From Ettlia oleoabundans (taxonomy: Eukaryota > Chlorophyta > Chlorophyceae > Chlamydomonadales), in contig JAAMXP010001792.1 of NCBI GenBank assembly GCA_019693395.1, forward strand, positions 1 through 64,000: a DNA stretch of 64,000 bases. Direction: 5' to 3'. Of the stretch, positions 34,311-45,677 are shown piece by piece. The position numbers and the translations under genes are program-made. Every line of letters begins with the position of its first letter. Positions within the stretch are counted from its first letter, which is position 1. The notes beneath the pieces are model-generated. The model saw only the letters and a program-made list of their open reading frames with translations, was not told the origin of the DNA and did not search any database.

Positions 34311-37260
34311 ATGGTTGTTCAGCTGATCGCGGGGCAGCCCCGTAACCTGGCCTACTCAGAGGCCATCCGTAAGGACATTAAGCTGTTGGAGGTGGATGAA
34401 GGGTTGCTAGAGGAGCTGCTGGACACAGGGTGAGGGGCGGGGTTTGAAGTGGGCAGACAGCGCAAGCTTGCAGCGGCGGGCTTGTGCTTGCTCTTCAGTT
34501 GAACCCGAAATGCGGGAATTTACTACTCGACCGCCTCCAGAGCGAGCTTGGAGAGCCCGCTTCAACAAGCCACGGCCGCCGCCACCAGTAACGCCGCCAC
34601 TCCTTGGCCCTGCAGCCTGTGCCTCAAGGGTGCGCCTGGTGAGGAGGCTGTGCTGTGCTCCACCAGCAAGACGTTTGCGATAAAAACCGTGGAGACCACC
34701 AATCTGGTGCTGCTGGTGTCAGAGGATCAGGCGGCAGCGGTGGAGGCATCTGTTGAGGCGCTGGGCAGCCAGGACGCAAATGTGCCGCAGCCCACGCCAC
34801 CTGGTGTCCTGCTTGGCCTCGGCACGCAGTTACAAAAGGTGAGTGGGAGGCTGGGCAGCACCACTCTACCAGACATGATCTGTCACCGACCACGCTAGGG
34901 TCGGCAGGCAACGTCACATTTTGTGATCACAGGTTGCTGCTGCCGTTAACCTGCTAATGCCCCTGATGTTCCACTGGCACAGTGGATCTGCCCGCAACAG
35001 CGTCAGTATTTGCTTGCGGGTGTGCCGTTCTGCTGTGCCTACATGCAGAATCAGTCGGCAGCCCAGCGAGCTCCTGTGATGGCCTCAGCGGTGGTGAGCA
35101 GCCACTTGGAACTGGTACCTGCCGCTCCACGCCTTCGCCAGCTGGATGCGCTGCTGCAGGTGGGAGGGATGCAGGGGTGACCCTGCTTGGGAAGTACTGG
35201 ATAGCTTTATAGGCAGGGCACAGGGATACTCTGTCGGCATAGGAAAGGTTGCTGCTACCACTCTCAAGAACGGCTCCTGGGTTGGCAGGGTGTTGCCATA
35301 GTGCAGCATGGCATGCATTTCAGCTGCATTAAATGCCTGCAAATGCGGTTTTGTTCCAACACATCCAAAATGCTGCACGTAAACTTTTTGCAAGGCCTTC
35401 TTTTGCTGCCAGCAGGAGCACCAGTTTGGCGCAGAAGGAAGCGACGAGGAGGAGCAGGACCCACAAGGCGGGGGCATGCAGGCTGACGAGCCAAGCAGCA
35501 GCGGCGGTTACGGGGCTGAGATTGTTGACGGCAGCAGACCAGGCAACAGAGACAGCGGTGGCAGAACCGGCCAAAACAAGGGCAGCAGGGGCTGGGCCAG
35601 GGGATATACGGAAGAGGAGTTGCTAATGAGGGTGCAGTGCAGCGCGGCAGAGCTCAAAGTGGCATTACGGGACAGAAGAACGCTGTGCCTGGGTGAGCAA
35701 CAGCTAGCTGCCACTGCCGCTGCTCCTGCCGGTGATGCTGATTGTGTCGGTGCTGCCGGCGGTCGTGATGTTGCTGCGGCTGCTTCTGTCGCTCACTGCG
35801 GCTAGTCCTGCTGCTCTTACCTATCCGCAAAGGCACCCGTGCCCATCCGCTTTGCAGCTGCCTCATACATGTAACTGCTTGCTGCAGATGGGCGCTACTG
35901 CTCCGTGGATGAGTCCTACCAGGGCATGCTGCTTGAGCTGGTGTTGCTGACGGCGGTGGAGCACGGCTGGCCGCTCAGCGCGCTGCCGGGCCTGCGGGTG
36001 GCAGCAGCGCTGGAGCCACATGGATACGACCCACGGTGGGTTGATAAGCGGGTCAGATGGTGTGGATTGAGTTGGTGCAACAGTGAACTGAAGGTTTCAT
36101 GGTGCAGCAGTGTGTGCCTTGATGTTGCAGCAGTGCTGGTGCACTGCGTGCATGGGCAAAGGTCCCCTGCTAGGTCCCCTGCATGTGCTTGCCGCATGGG
36201 AGGGTTGCATACGCTGAGCAAGCTGTTGCTGGTTGTTGCCACCGGTGGCCCTGCTTTGCCTGACGCCAGATACCTGCCCTTTGCACTACAGGGTCACGCT
36301 GCACTGTCTGGACACGTATGGATCCCCAGTTGGCAGCGACAGCGGCACCAGCGGCTCAGGAGAGGCACTGCCGTCCTGCAACAGCGCATCTGAGACAGCG
36401 GCGGAATCGGACACAGGGGTAGCAGACATGGAGGTTGAAGAAGTGCAGGAGACGGCTCTTGGTGCAGCAGGCGGCTCAGCAGGCACAGCGGGGGGGTGCT
36501 ATGCCCTGGACGAAGCGCTTGTGTGCCTACACTTTGCACGCAGCCTGTTGCAGGCACAGCCCGACTGGGAGCTGACTGCCTTTGAGCACGATTGGCAGGG
36601 CCGGGTGCCAGAGGTGAGGCTGCAGCACAGGCCGAAGAAGAGGAAGATGGTGGGCCTGGGCATTTCTTGATCATTCTGCCCTATGTTGTTGTATGCATTC
36701 TACAACGCAGCCTGCAAGGCCCAGTCCTTGCCCTGGGAGTGTAAATGGCGCTATTCACGAGCGCCAACTACCACCGCCATCGCTGTGTGTCCGCAGGGAA
36801 TGCTGCCCAGCCTGGAGATGCTGCGGGGCGAGGCGCGTGTGTATGGCGGCGGCACCGGGGCAGCGGGCCTGCCGCAGCCGCCTCGCATCAAGCACTTCCC
36901 GCTCAGAAGCCTGCCGCAGGATGCTGCCGCGCGTTTTGCCGCGCTGTTTGCGGAGAAGACACGGTAAGGAGGGTTGCCAGGGTTTGTTGTCAGGCTGTGC
37001 TGGCTGTTGGCTTGCACCAAGGTTGCTGCCATGTAGGGACCATGGAGGCTGTGCGTGTAAGAACCAGGCGATGCACAGCAGAGCTGCCAACAGGTAATTT
37101 CGGTCATAAATGCCTGCTATGCAGGTGGGAATGGGAGGAGCTGGCACCATACGTGCAGGGCCTGCAGAGCCCGGGCCAGACGGCTGAGGCGCTGCTACTC
37201 AAGTATGCGCGGGCCAGCCAGCAGCGGCCCACAGACCCGGTGACCTACTCCGCACGCTAA
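34311..37260 (+). CDS. DSCC1: DCC1, sister chromatid cohesion / alternative clamp-loader subunit, 500 aa
   Basis: Subunit of the CTF18-RFC alternative clamp loader, which handles PCNA and supports sister chromatid cohesion at replication forks in the nucleus. Exons: 34311-34429, 34616-34838, 35049-35159, 35416-35692, 35888-36035, 36292-36613, 36797-36963, 37125-37260 (TAA), 501 codons in frame. DCC1 blocks: KLLEVDEGLLEELLDTG, EEAVLCSTSKTFAIKTVETT, NLVLLVSEDQ, SSHLELVPAAPRLRQLDALL, DGRYCSVDESYQGMLLELVL, DEALVCLHFARSLLQAQPDW, FEHDWQGRVPEGMLPSLEML, PPRIKHFPLRSLPQDAAARF and WEWEELAPYVQGLQSPGQTAEALLLKYAR split over the last exons. It is longer than the roughly 390-residue animal protein because of acidic and Gly/Ser-rich inserts. 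The exon 4 acceptor is a NAGNAG site (35412/35415). Confidence 0.92.
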
Positions 37261-37325
37261 CTGCACGGCGGCGGCCCGGTGGATCGGCGGCACAGCACGG
37301 CCTTGGAAGCGAGGCTGTCTGTAGT

Positions 37326-37330
37326 TGTAA
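37326..37330 (+). terminator. TGTAA poly(A) signal of DCC1
   Basis: TGTAA 65 nt after the DCC1 stop codon, followed by an A/T-rich stretch, which is usual for chlorophyte 3' ends. Confidence 0.55.
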
Positions 37331-38870
37331 CACATGTTTTATTTTCAAGAAAAATATACCGCTTGATGTGATCAGCGCAGCACCCTTAAAGCTGGCCAGC
37401 GGCTGTAGCGTCGTGCGCCTTGTCTCCCACAACAACAAGTAAAATTTACGCGCATCTGCTAGAAGCAAAAACCGCAGGCGTTGTTTTACGGCCGGAGCCA
37501 CCGCCTCGCCCGTGCCATGAGGGCACAGAGCCACCCAAACGTATAAGCGGCGTGAAACAAAATTGCGTGCATGTGAAGGTCGGAGCGATTGACGAGCAGA
37601 GATGCATCAATCAACTTGCCAAACGCAGCGGACCCATAAGCAGGCTGGGGTCAGGTGGAAGTTGCTGCGGAGGGTGACGGCATGTTGGACATGCATGTCC
37701 ACGAACGGAAATTTCGCCTTTTACTAAATTTCCCCGGGTGACACGGTCCGTCGAGGCCGTGCACCGATCACAAAGAAATCAGTTTTTGAGCCCCCAGGGG
37801 TCAAACCCGAACACCACCAACCACCATGCAGGACAGCAAATCTGATTTTTACCCTCATTCTCCTCCCGGGGCCGCTTAAAAAAGGGCTTGGTCCGCCTAG
37901 TCGGACAGCTGATGGTACGGGCTCCTAGAATGCCTTTACAGAAGCCCTGCTCGAGACTCCTCTCATCCTCTCTTCCATCCTTTCTTTTTGTGTAGGGTGC
38001 ATTCCTTTTCCCAGCTGCTGCACCACGGCTGGACCCGTAGCGCTCCACATTGGGGATAACAGACAGACAGGGTGGAGAGCGTCTGCTCTCGCTGTAGAGC
38101 CACAGCTGCCTTGAATTAGTTATCGACAAGCATCACATCCTGGCATCATACTGATGCACCTTGGCGAACCGATGATACAGCGTAGGCTCAACCACCTTGC
38201 ACCACAGCGCCGCATTTGCCTGCTGAGACACAAGCGCTACTGTACTGAGGGTTTGCGGACTCTGTCTGCCGATGGGAACGCTGGCATACGAGGGGAAACC
38301 CCCATCCCTTTCTGCGCGGTCTCCTTTGCTGGCGGCACTTGCAATGCAACGCTGCAAGGGGCGCCAAGCAAACTAGGGCGCCGGCGCCATATGGCTCGAG
38401 ACGTGTTCTGCGTGGCTAGCCTTTCTGGCACCAAACTCACTACACAGGAACAAATGCAACACTTTCAGAATCTCCTTGACGATTCCTCAAGAAGGTGCAA
38501 ACGCAGTACACGCAGTACCTGTTGCCTGTGAGCAACCAGGCATCAACGTGGGGCGTGCGGGAAGTGATCAGGGACTTTGCTTGTAGTGATCCAGTGGCTG
38601 GATCACTTGCCCGCGCAACACGACTGGAGTTGCTGAGACCGCAACGCGACTGTGAGCTCTGCGTTGCACCCCATGTTATCGAGCACGTACTGTCATCACA
38701 CTCTAGGCTCAAAGGCGCGTCGCGGGTTGCCGCACCCAAGGGTGGGCTTTACCGGCCGTGAGCCGCCGCCGCTGCCAGCTCTGCCGCTCCTGGCTTTTGC
38801 TGCGCTGCTGCTCACCCCCCCCACTCCTCCTGTATGCAGGCATCCACTTGTATCGTTCAAGCACCCTCCT
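37331..38870. other. Unassigned 1.5-kb region between DCC1 and AAA ATPase genes
   Basis: No recognised gene. Open frames exist on both strands (37779-38129 minus; 38154-38531 and 38652-39155 plus) but none shows a family motif or a convincing chain of splice sites. It could hold 5' exons of the AAA ATPase gene, an unrecognised gene, or a decayed insertion. Confidence 0.4.
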
Positions 38871-41800
38871 ATGCTAGGGCTGCCGCCGCAGCCCAGGCTG
38901 TTACTTGCAGCGCCGGCGGCGTCTCACTGCAGCAACCGGCATACGACTCCCAGGGCGCAAAGGCGCCATGCCGGCCATAGGCTACATGTTACTGCCGCAG
39001 CCACGGGCCGAAATGATGCGCCACCTCCGGCATCTTGGGAAGCGCCTTCTGCAGATCCACCCAGGTTTGGCATGCTCTTGCCGGCTGCGACCTCTTTTCT
39101 TAGATGCTGGCTGGAGCCCGTGCACCTCGAACGCAGCCGAAGCCCTGCCAAGTAAACATGCCCACATACACGCCTCGTTTCCTTGCATTTGCTGTGCAGT
39201 ACACCGATGTTCACAAGCAAGCTAGACAGGGAGAACTAATTGGCGGTGCGTGCCTGCATACTTATCAGTGTTCTGCAGCCCTTGCTGGACGCAGTGCATG
39301 GCTGGCGTCCTATTTCTGCCAGGCATCTCATTGCTGTTTCATGCACTGCACAATGCGTTCCTTGCAGCATCAAACCTCTCACAGCAGTATTAAAGAGCAC
39401 TGCAGGGTGCAGACTCTGGACGACGGAAGCTGCGGATGCGGATCAGGCGGATACGCGACTTGGCAAAGCTCGTGTCCTTTGCAAGGGTGGGTTTCTTCGT
39501 TTCAGTGTGGAAGCTGCCTAGGAAGCTTGCCTCTCCCTTCTCGTATACATGTACCCTCCTCTCATATTGTTCGCCCTTTCAACCACGATAAAGTGGCTAA
39601 ACCTGGCATGTGTGCACCGTGGCAGCAGGTGCTGGAGGCATGCGGCAAGAAAGATCTGGCAGCAGCTGCCCGGCAGGAGCTCGAGGCACGACAGCAGCAG
39701 GCTGATCCCGACGCTGCAATGGATCCTTTCGTATCTCTGGATGCCTTTCTACAGGCCCGCAGGAACAGCCGCCTTCGATTCCCTGGTGACGGCCCCAGCA
39801 GCAGCCCGCTTGGCAGCACAGGGGCAAGGAGGGGAAGGAAGCCCAAGAAAGAGCAGCAAGTTGAAGAGCCGCTGGGCAGGGTGCCTGCCGGTCTGCGATC
39901 CCAAATGGTGCTGACAGCAGGGCGGCTGCGGGCCAGGGGCATGGAGGTGAGAAGGAGGGCCAGCATCTGTACGTCTGCATGCGCTATGCTGACCGAACCC
40001 CTTGTATGCTGGGGATAAGGCTGGATGGTTGATGGTGTCACTGCAGGGAGTGCATGTACATATCCCTGGTGTATCTGTTGCTCCTACTTTGGTTGCATGG
40101 TACAATTTGGACAACCTCTACATGCAATTGCTGCAGGTGGTGCTGCCAAAGGAGGGTGAGGGGGCCGACAGCATTGATTGGGGAGCGCTGGCAGGTGATT
40201 GAAGCTCATATAGAGGTGCTGGCTTTTGCGCCTTAGTTGATGTGCTGAGCAGCTTGTGGCATGTTGTGCGCTTATTACATCCACGATACATCCATGCACA
40301 CCTTCCCCCTGGGATTGCCTTGCTGCTGCAGCAACCATAGTGCATGCGCACGTAAAGGGTGCGATGCAGGCTGCCATTGCGCTCCCCTTCCAAGCTTTGC
40401 CAGTACCTTGACCCAATCACTGTGCTTTCCCCTTGCAGGTTATGAGGATCAAAAGCAGCAAATTGAGGAGACGGTGCTGCTGGCGCTGACGCGGCCAGAG
40501 GTGTATGACAGGATAGCAGCAGCCACCAAGGCACCAGGCGCAGCGGTGGCCCCGGGATCCAACCGCCCTCGAGCCCTGCTGCTGGAGGGGCCGCCCGGTA
40601 CCGGCAAGACCACCACCGCACGGTAGACTTCACAAGGGCAGCTGGGGAAAGGCACCGCCGATGCTGCGTTGGTGGCACGAAGCATGCTGATAGCTGCAGC
40701 TGCACCAGTTACAGCGAGGTGTCACTCCATCCGAGTGCTGCTTCTGCCTCGCCAACCTCTGCTTATGCCTTCTTCACCCACACCCATACATTCCTTCCCT
40801 GTCGCACAGGGTGATTGCTCAGCAGGGGTCGGTGCCCCTGGTAAACCTACGATTTGAGAAGCTGCTGACAAAGTACTACGGCGAGGACGAACGCAACTTC
40901 TCAGGTAGGTTGGGAGGGGTGAAGTGTTTGTCGGCGCTGGCTGCTGTGCTGCAGCACGCTACACCGTGCCCTGCCACACAGCCTTTGAACATGCTTGGTG
41001 ACCCAGGCTGTACACACTGCGCTAATGTATGTTGGTCTGCGCTATGCTGCGCTGTGCTGAATGAGCCAAGCCATACAGCACGGTGTTATCCTCAACTGAG
41101 TCATGCTGTGCTGCGCTATGCTGCGGTGCTGTGCTGTGCGCTTCTCTCCGCAGAGGTGCTGGAGATGTGTGAGGAGTTCCCGGGCGGCGCCATCATCTTC
41201 CTGGACGAACTTGACTCCCTCATGACCTCTAGGTGATGCTGTGCCAATGACCTAGCCGTACATTTCGTGTGATGCCTGCCTGTGCTGCTGTGCTGTGCTG
41301 TGCTGTGCTGTGTTGAAGGTTGTGTCATTGGGTTTGGGCTGACTTGACATTGAGCGGGGACAAGAGCACCAAGGCTAGGAGGCTTTGCTGAAAGGTATTG
41401 TGTTGGCTTTGTCTGGTGGCAGCAATGTTATCTTTAGGTAGACCAGCCTCCCACACGAGGGGTGTCAGTGATAAAAAGTGGGTTGTTGGTGCTAGAAGCA
41501 CACACAAGCAACCAGAAGTTTGCCTACTGATCATTCTATCTTGCCTTGCGGTGTTTGCAGGGATCAGAATATGCACGAGGTGACGCGGCGGCTGCTGGGC
41601 ATCCTGCTGCGGTACCTGGACGGCTTTGACACCAGCAAGCGCACAGGTACGCCTTAGGCCATGCTGCATGCTGTTCTGTGTGCTATATGCTTCGCGCCCT
41701 GGCGGGGCTTGTTTGCCCAAACACCAGCATTGGAAAGGAAACAAGTGGCTCCTTACATCGCCAGCAGTTCAGCTGTTTTGGGTTGCAGCGTTCACCTTGC

Positions 41801-42656
41801 AGCTCGGCACATCGGCTATTTGGGCTAGCATTTCTTGCCAGGCATTGCTTATGGGTTAGCACACCAGCGGCCGCTCATCGTCGCACAGCTGTATATTGCC
41901 ATATGTATCATCATGTGTGTCCTGCCTGTAGTGCTGATTGGCGCCACCAACCGGGTGAAGGATTTGGACGCAGCGCTGCGCAGCCGCTTCAGCACCACCA
42001 TTACGTTTGGCCTGCCCAGTGAAGAGTCCAGGTGTGCTTGGGATGAAGCCGAGACTCTGTTTTTTGGCAGATCGGCTCCCTTTTGAACCAGAAAGAGACA
42101 GTTACAAGCAAAACCTTGCGCGCCTGCATGGCGATACTGCTGGAGACGATGGTTTGCGTCACGCCTGCCACTTTGTTCCAAGCTTCCCTGCTCTGCCATG
42201 CTGTGCTGCCGCAGGGTGGCAATACTGCAGCAGTACGCACGGCAGCTGACTGATAGTGATCTGCTGGCGCTAGCACGTGCCACGCGGGGGATGGCAGGGC
42301 GCGATCTGCGGGCTGTGTGCGAGCAGACAGAGCGGCGATGGGCCTGCGAGGTGGGGCGCATGTTGGGGTGCCAGCATTACCACAGCATGAGGCTACCTCA
42401 TGCTGCTGATTCAGTAGCCTTGGGTTGTGTACTGCTGTTGTCGCTGCTGCTGTCACATCATAGCAGTCACAGTTAGGTGGCCAAGAAGGTGGTGACAGCC
42501 GCCCATTTTGACGCTTTCTCATCCTCACATCGTCGTATAAATATGCTGCAGATCATCAAGGGGAGGGTGCCTGAGGACCAGCTTCCCTCGCTGATGGCCT
42601 ATCTTGCCAGCGCTGAACAGAGATCACGGCAGATGCGGGGAGGGGAGGACGACTAG
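38871..42656 (+). CDS. Plant/algal AAA ATPase, probably plastid; 5' exons tentative
   Basis: AAA-domain ATPase of a plant family without a well-defined role. Secure exons: 39413-39486, 39629-39946, 40137-40194, 40439-40622, 40810-40904, 41154-41232, 41561-41646, 41932-42031, 42215-42350, 42552-42656 (TAG). Motifs: GYEDQKQQIEETVLLALTRP leading in; Walker A EGPPGTGKTTTAR; pore-loop region FEKLLTKYYGEDERNF; Walker B AIIFLDELDSL; second-region GATNR; arginine finger AALRSRF; C-terminal helical lid ending GRDLRAVCEQTERRWACE. All those phases agree. Upstream, exon 39200-39245 joins in phase to 39413. A segment from ATG 38871 to about 39064 reads as a transit peptide (MLGLPPQPRLLLAAPAASHC, then Arg-rich), but its donor phase does not fit exon 39200, so the N-terminus is unresolved. 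I recall a similar Arabidopsis protein but cannot verify it. Confidence 0.85.
41281..41313. repeat. (CTGTG)n microsatellite in AAA ATPase intron
   Basis: About five tandem CTGTG units preceded by a CTG interruption, within intron 41233-41560. A looser CTG/TGCG-rich tract also occurs in the preceding intron near 41040-41150. Confidence 0.8.
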
Positions 42657-42981
42657 GAGTGGGGCAGGACCAGTACGCTCTTCTATGGAACAAGACCAAA
42701 CAGGCAGCTTGACACCGCTTGCTCTACCCCCATGTGTCAGTCTCACCCGGCACGCCATTGCGCAGGACTGTATTGTATATGTCTGGATTTACCCCTGTGT
42801 TGATAAGTGCAGATCTCGGCGTGTAGTTCTCATTTGGCCCCCTGTCCGGGCAGTAGCGCCCTCCAGCTGAGCACATGTACCCTTGGTGTTGGGCTGCAGT
42901 TTCCGCTACGTATACTCGCTGCTGAGAAATTTCCCCGTATGTACACGACATTTAGCAGTGAAATACTCAGGGGCTTGAATT

Positions 42982-42986
42982 TGTAA
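42982..42986 (+). terminator. TGTAA poly(A) signal of AAA ATPase gene
   Basis: TGTAA about 325 nt after the AAA ATPase stop codon and about 170 bp short of the stop of the convergent F-box gene. Confidence 0.35.
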
Positions 42987-43156
42987 TGAACCTACAACTG
43001 ATGCATTTCTGGCAAGGCTCACAAGCAGCCCTGCCAGGGCAGAAAAGACAAAGGGAGCATTTGCAGGCACAGCCACAGTGCGCATCAAGGCAGACTAGCA
43101 AGTCGTGAAGGGGGCCTTGCTGGTTGAACCAAGTCAGGACGTATTAGCGGCTGTCC

Positions 43157-44978
43157 TCAGGGCTGCAACATCCTGATGGTGAGGCCACTTGGTGCGTTAG
43201 CGCGCAAATGTTGTAGCACGTCCGAGTCAATCTTGGTGAAGCAAATGTCAACTACCCTTAATGCTGGCAAGCGCAGCAGCAGCTCGTCCATCTCGCTGCA
43301 GGTAGCGGGCTGGTGGTTCATGCTGGTGGTTAATGCACAAATTCAATGTCTCCAGCCGTGTTGCGCTGGTAAGGCTCGGGGGCAGGCAGACGAGGGATGC
43401 GTCACACAACTCAAGTTGCCGCAAGCCTGCATTACAAACACTGGTTAAGTGTTCCGTAAGTGTGTGTAGGTTATAGCTCAGGTATCAATATAACACCTAT
43501 TGCTATGCAAGGTGAAAATCCCCACCTGTTTGGTACAGCCCTGGTGGCAACTCAACTAGCGGGCTGCCTAGAATACTGAATGCCTTGAGGCTTGTGTAAG
43601 CCATGACAGCAGGGATAAGCGTGCCTATTTCGCAATCTGCGAATGTAAGGGACGTCAGGTGGGGTGCTTGTTGCACCAAGGCTTCCGCTGCATCTGCTGC
43701 AGCATCAAAATCTTCAAGGGTTAACTGCCGGAGGTGAGCTAGCTGTGTGCAACCCCGAATTGCCGTGCCTGTCATAATAGGAAACTGCTGAGAGCCAGAC
43801 ACAGTAAGGGACCTTAGCGGTGGGGCTGCCTTTGGTAGCAGCACTGTGAGCACCGGCTCCAACCTTTGTGCTGACAGGCCTTTAACGCTAAGGGAACAAG
43901 TGCCATCGCTTATGTGCTGCTCAAATAGACAGGCGCTCAGGCTTATGCCTGCAGCATGGTGGGGGCACATGCACTTCCGTGATATTACAGCAGCAAGCAG
44001 GCCCGCCAGGTGCACGTTTAATGGCGGTGGCGAGTGTCCTGATGTGGCAGAGGTATAGAAGCAAAATAGCAGTTGCAGGTTTCAGGTTGGCATATGCAGG
44101 CTGCATTGCGCACCTGCAGGAGCCCTGCCTCCTCCTCATTGAAAATGGCCATGTTGTATGTTTGCAATAAGGCAAAGATGGCAGGATGCGGGAGCACCAG
44201 CGGGATGCCGGCATCCAATGCATTGCCGACATTAACCAAGTGCCTTAGCTGGCAGAGCTTGGTCAGACCGATTAGGGACGGCAAGGGTGACTTTGCCACT
44301 AACTGGAGATCAGTCAGGCCGGTAGACCCAGTAATGAATTCTAACAGGCCAGTTGGCAGCTGGCTGGTGCTGATGACGGCCAGGCTGTTCAGGCGCGGCA
44401 GAGAGGCTAGCACAGCAGGGGTGCATGCTGGCAGGCCTGCACCGTCCACGCTCAGTTTTTCCAGGCGGGGGAAGCGCGCTGTGAGCGACCCCATCACCGC
44501 TTCCGGCATATTGCCATCACAATCGAGTACGAGTCCCTTCAACTGTGGCCCCACCAATGGCAGCAGCATCTTCACCAGCTGCAACCCATTTCTATCAGCG
44601 AAATTGACCTCGCTCACCAGGCGGCCAATAAGGCCTAGCCGCAGGGCCATTCCCTCCAGCCATTGCTCCTTGTGCTGTGGAGACACCCATCCGGGAAGCA
44701 GATCTACAGTGTGCCATATGCGAGGCTCTGAAAAGATGATGCGCCTCCATTCATGGCTGACAGATGACAGGGCAGGCCTGCGGCAGGTGCAGGGGCGCAG
44801 GAAGTGTGGTGGTGTCAGCAGTATGGCGGTAGACTGCAGGTTTGCTGCTGGCACGGCAGTTGGCTACGCCCGGCTCAGCTCGCGCGCTTCGCGTGCTCCA
44901 CCAATTGTTGGACCCGACCTCGACAAATATGCGCGACAGAAGCGGGTCTGGCAGGGCGGTGAATCGCGCGGACATCAT
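43157..44978 (-). CDS. F-box / leucine-rich protein, 5 exons, 448 aa
   Basis: Predicted F-box protein, the substrate adaptor of an SCF-type ubiquitin ligase. Exons in order: 44978-44914, 44777-44114, 43916-43526, 43426-43339, 43295-43157 (TGA), 449 codons in frame. The N-terminal F-box-like segment is FTALPDPLLSRIFVEV followed, across intron 1, by ALSSVSHEWRRIIFSEPRIW; the spacing is slightly short, so the first junction may differ. The rest consists of leucine-rich segments at regular spacing: FPRLEKLSVDGAGLPACTP, LPRLNSLAVIS, LCQLRHLVNV, LAHLRQLTLEDF, APHLTSLTFADCEIG, LRQLELCDASLVCLP, RLPALRVVDICFTKID. Intron 4 would be only 43 bp (43296-43338). A second F-box-like gene lies immediately upstream on the same strand. 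Target unknown. Confidence 0.75.
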
Positions 44979-45677
44979 ACCCAAGCTCGTCAAGCTACGG
45001 GCGAAGGCCAGGAGTTGATGAGAGGCTGTTTGCAAATAGTTGCAGGACGAGCAATAGGCGTGATACACTGGCATCCCTTGCCGCCAAGCATGCGCAGCAC
45101 TGTGCCCGCCCTGAGACTGCGCTAATGCACCCAACCAGCTGCTTGCACCGCATCTTGGCCTTTCTGCAGTTCGAAGCGTTGCGTTGAATGAAACATGGAG
45201 TTTTGTGTGGCAGATGCTGGCGGACTAGTATCTGGCAACGCTTCAACTGTGCCCGCACATTAGGACAAAGTATGGCGGGAAGAGCGCCAGCATGTACCGG
45301 AGCTATCTCAACCCAGTACAGTAGTAACTTCACACCAGCTTACATACATATGACCACTGAGCTGGTTGCGACACCTGACTTAAATCTCCTGCGGTCAGCA
45401 ACCCTCATGCGCCTCACCCTACGATGTGGCAGTCGCCAACTGCCATTTGTTACAAAGCGAAGCAGGTTACCAGGCTGCCGACTCAGTTCATTCTTGGCCC
45501 ACATCTACTCAAATATATGTCACAGCTATACCACTGTTCAGCATACACAAGAAGGTAGGCAGATGCCGTAATGTACAGCAATGTGACTTGGAGGAACACC
45601 CTGTTTCACGCTCAAAGACAACAAGCTTAATAAAGCATATACATTTCGTGAGAATGCACATAACCTGTCCAGGCTGG
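44979..45677. other. Intergenic region between the two F-box-like genes
   Basis: About 700 bp without a recognised gene. Candidate minus-strand TGTAA signals for the upstream F-box-like gene (TTACA on +) lie at 45450-45454 and near 45340. Confidence 0.4.

Noticed and set aside
37790..37830. Possible tRNA T-arm-like sequence on the minus strand
   Set aside because: A GGGTTTGACCC-like string is present but no D-arm, anticodon arm or acceptor stem could be built.
40040..40136. Candidate extra exon in the AAA ATPase (reads GVHVHIPGVSV)
   Set aside because: Exon 39946 joins in phase directly to 40137, and including this piece gives no family likeness; it is read as intron.
44073..45125. 350-codon plus-strand ORF
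   Set aside because: Antisense to the first F-box gene, whose leucine-rich frame and splice phases are consistent; the plus frame has no motif.
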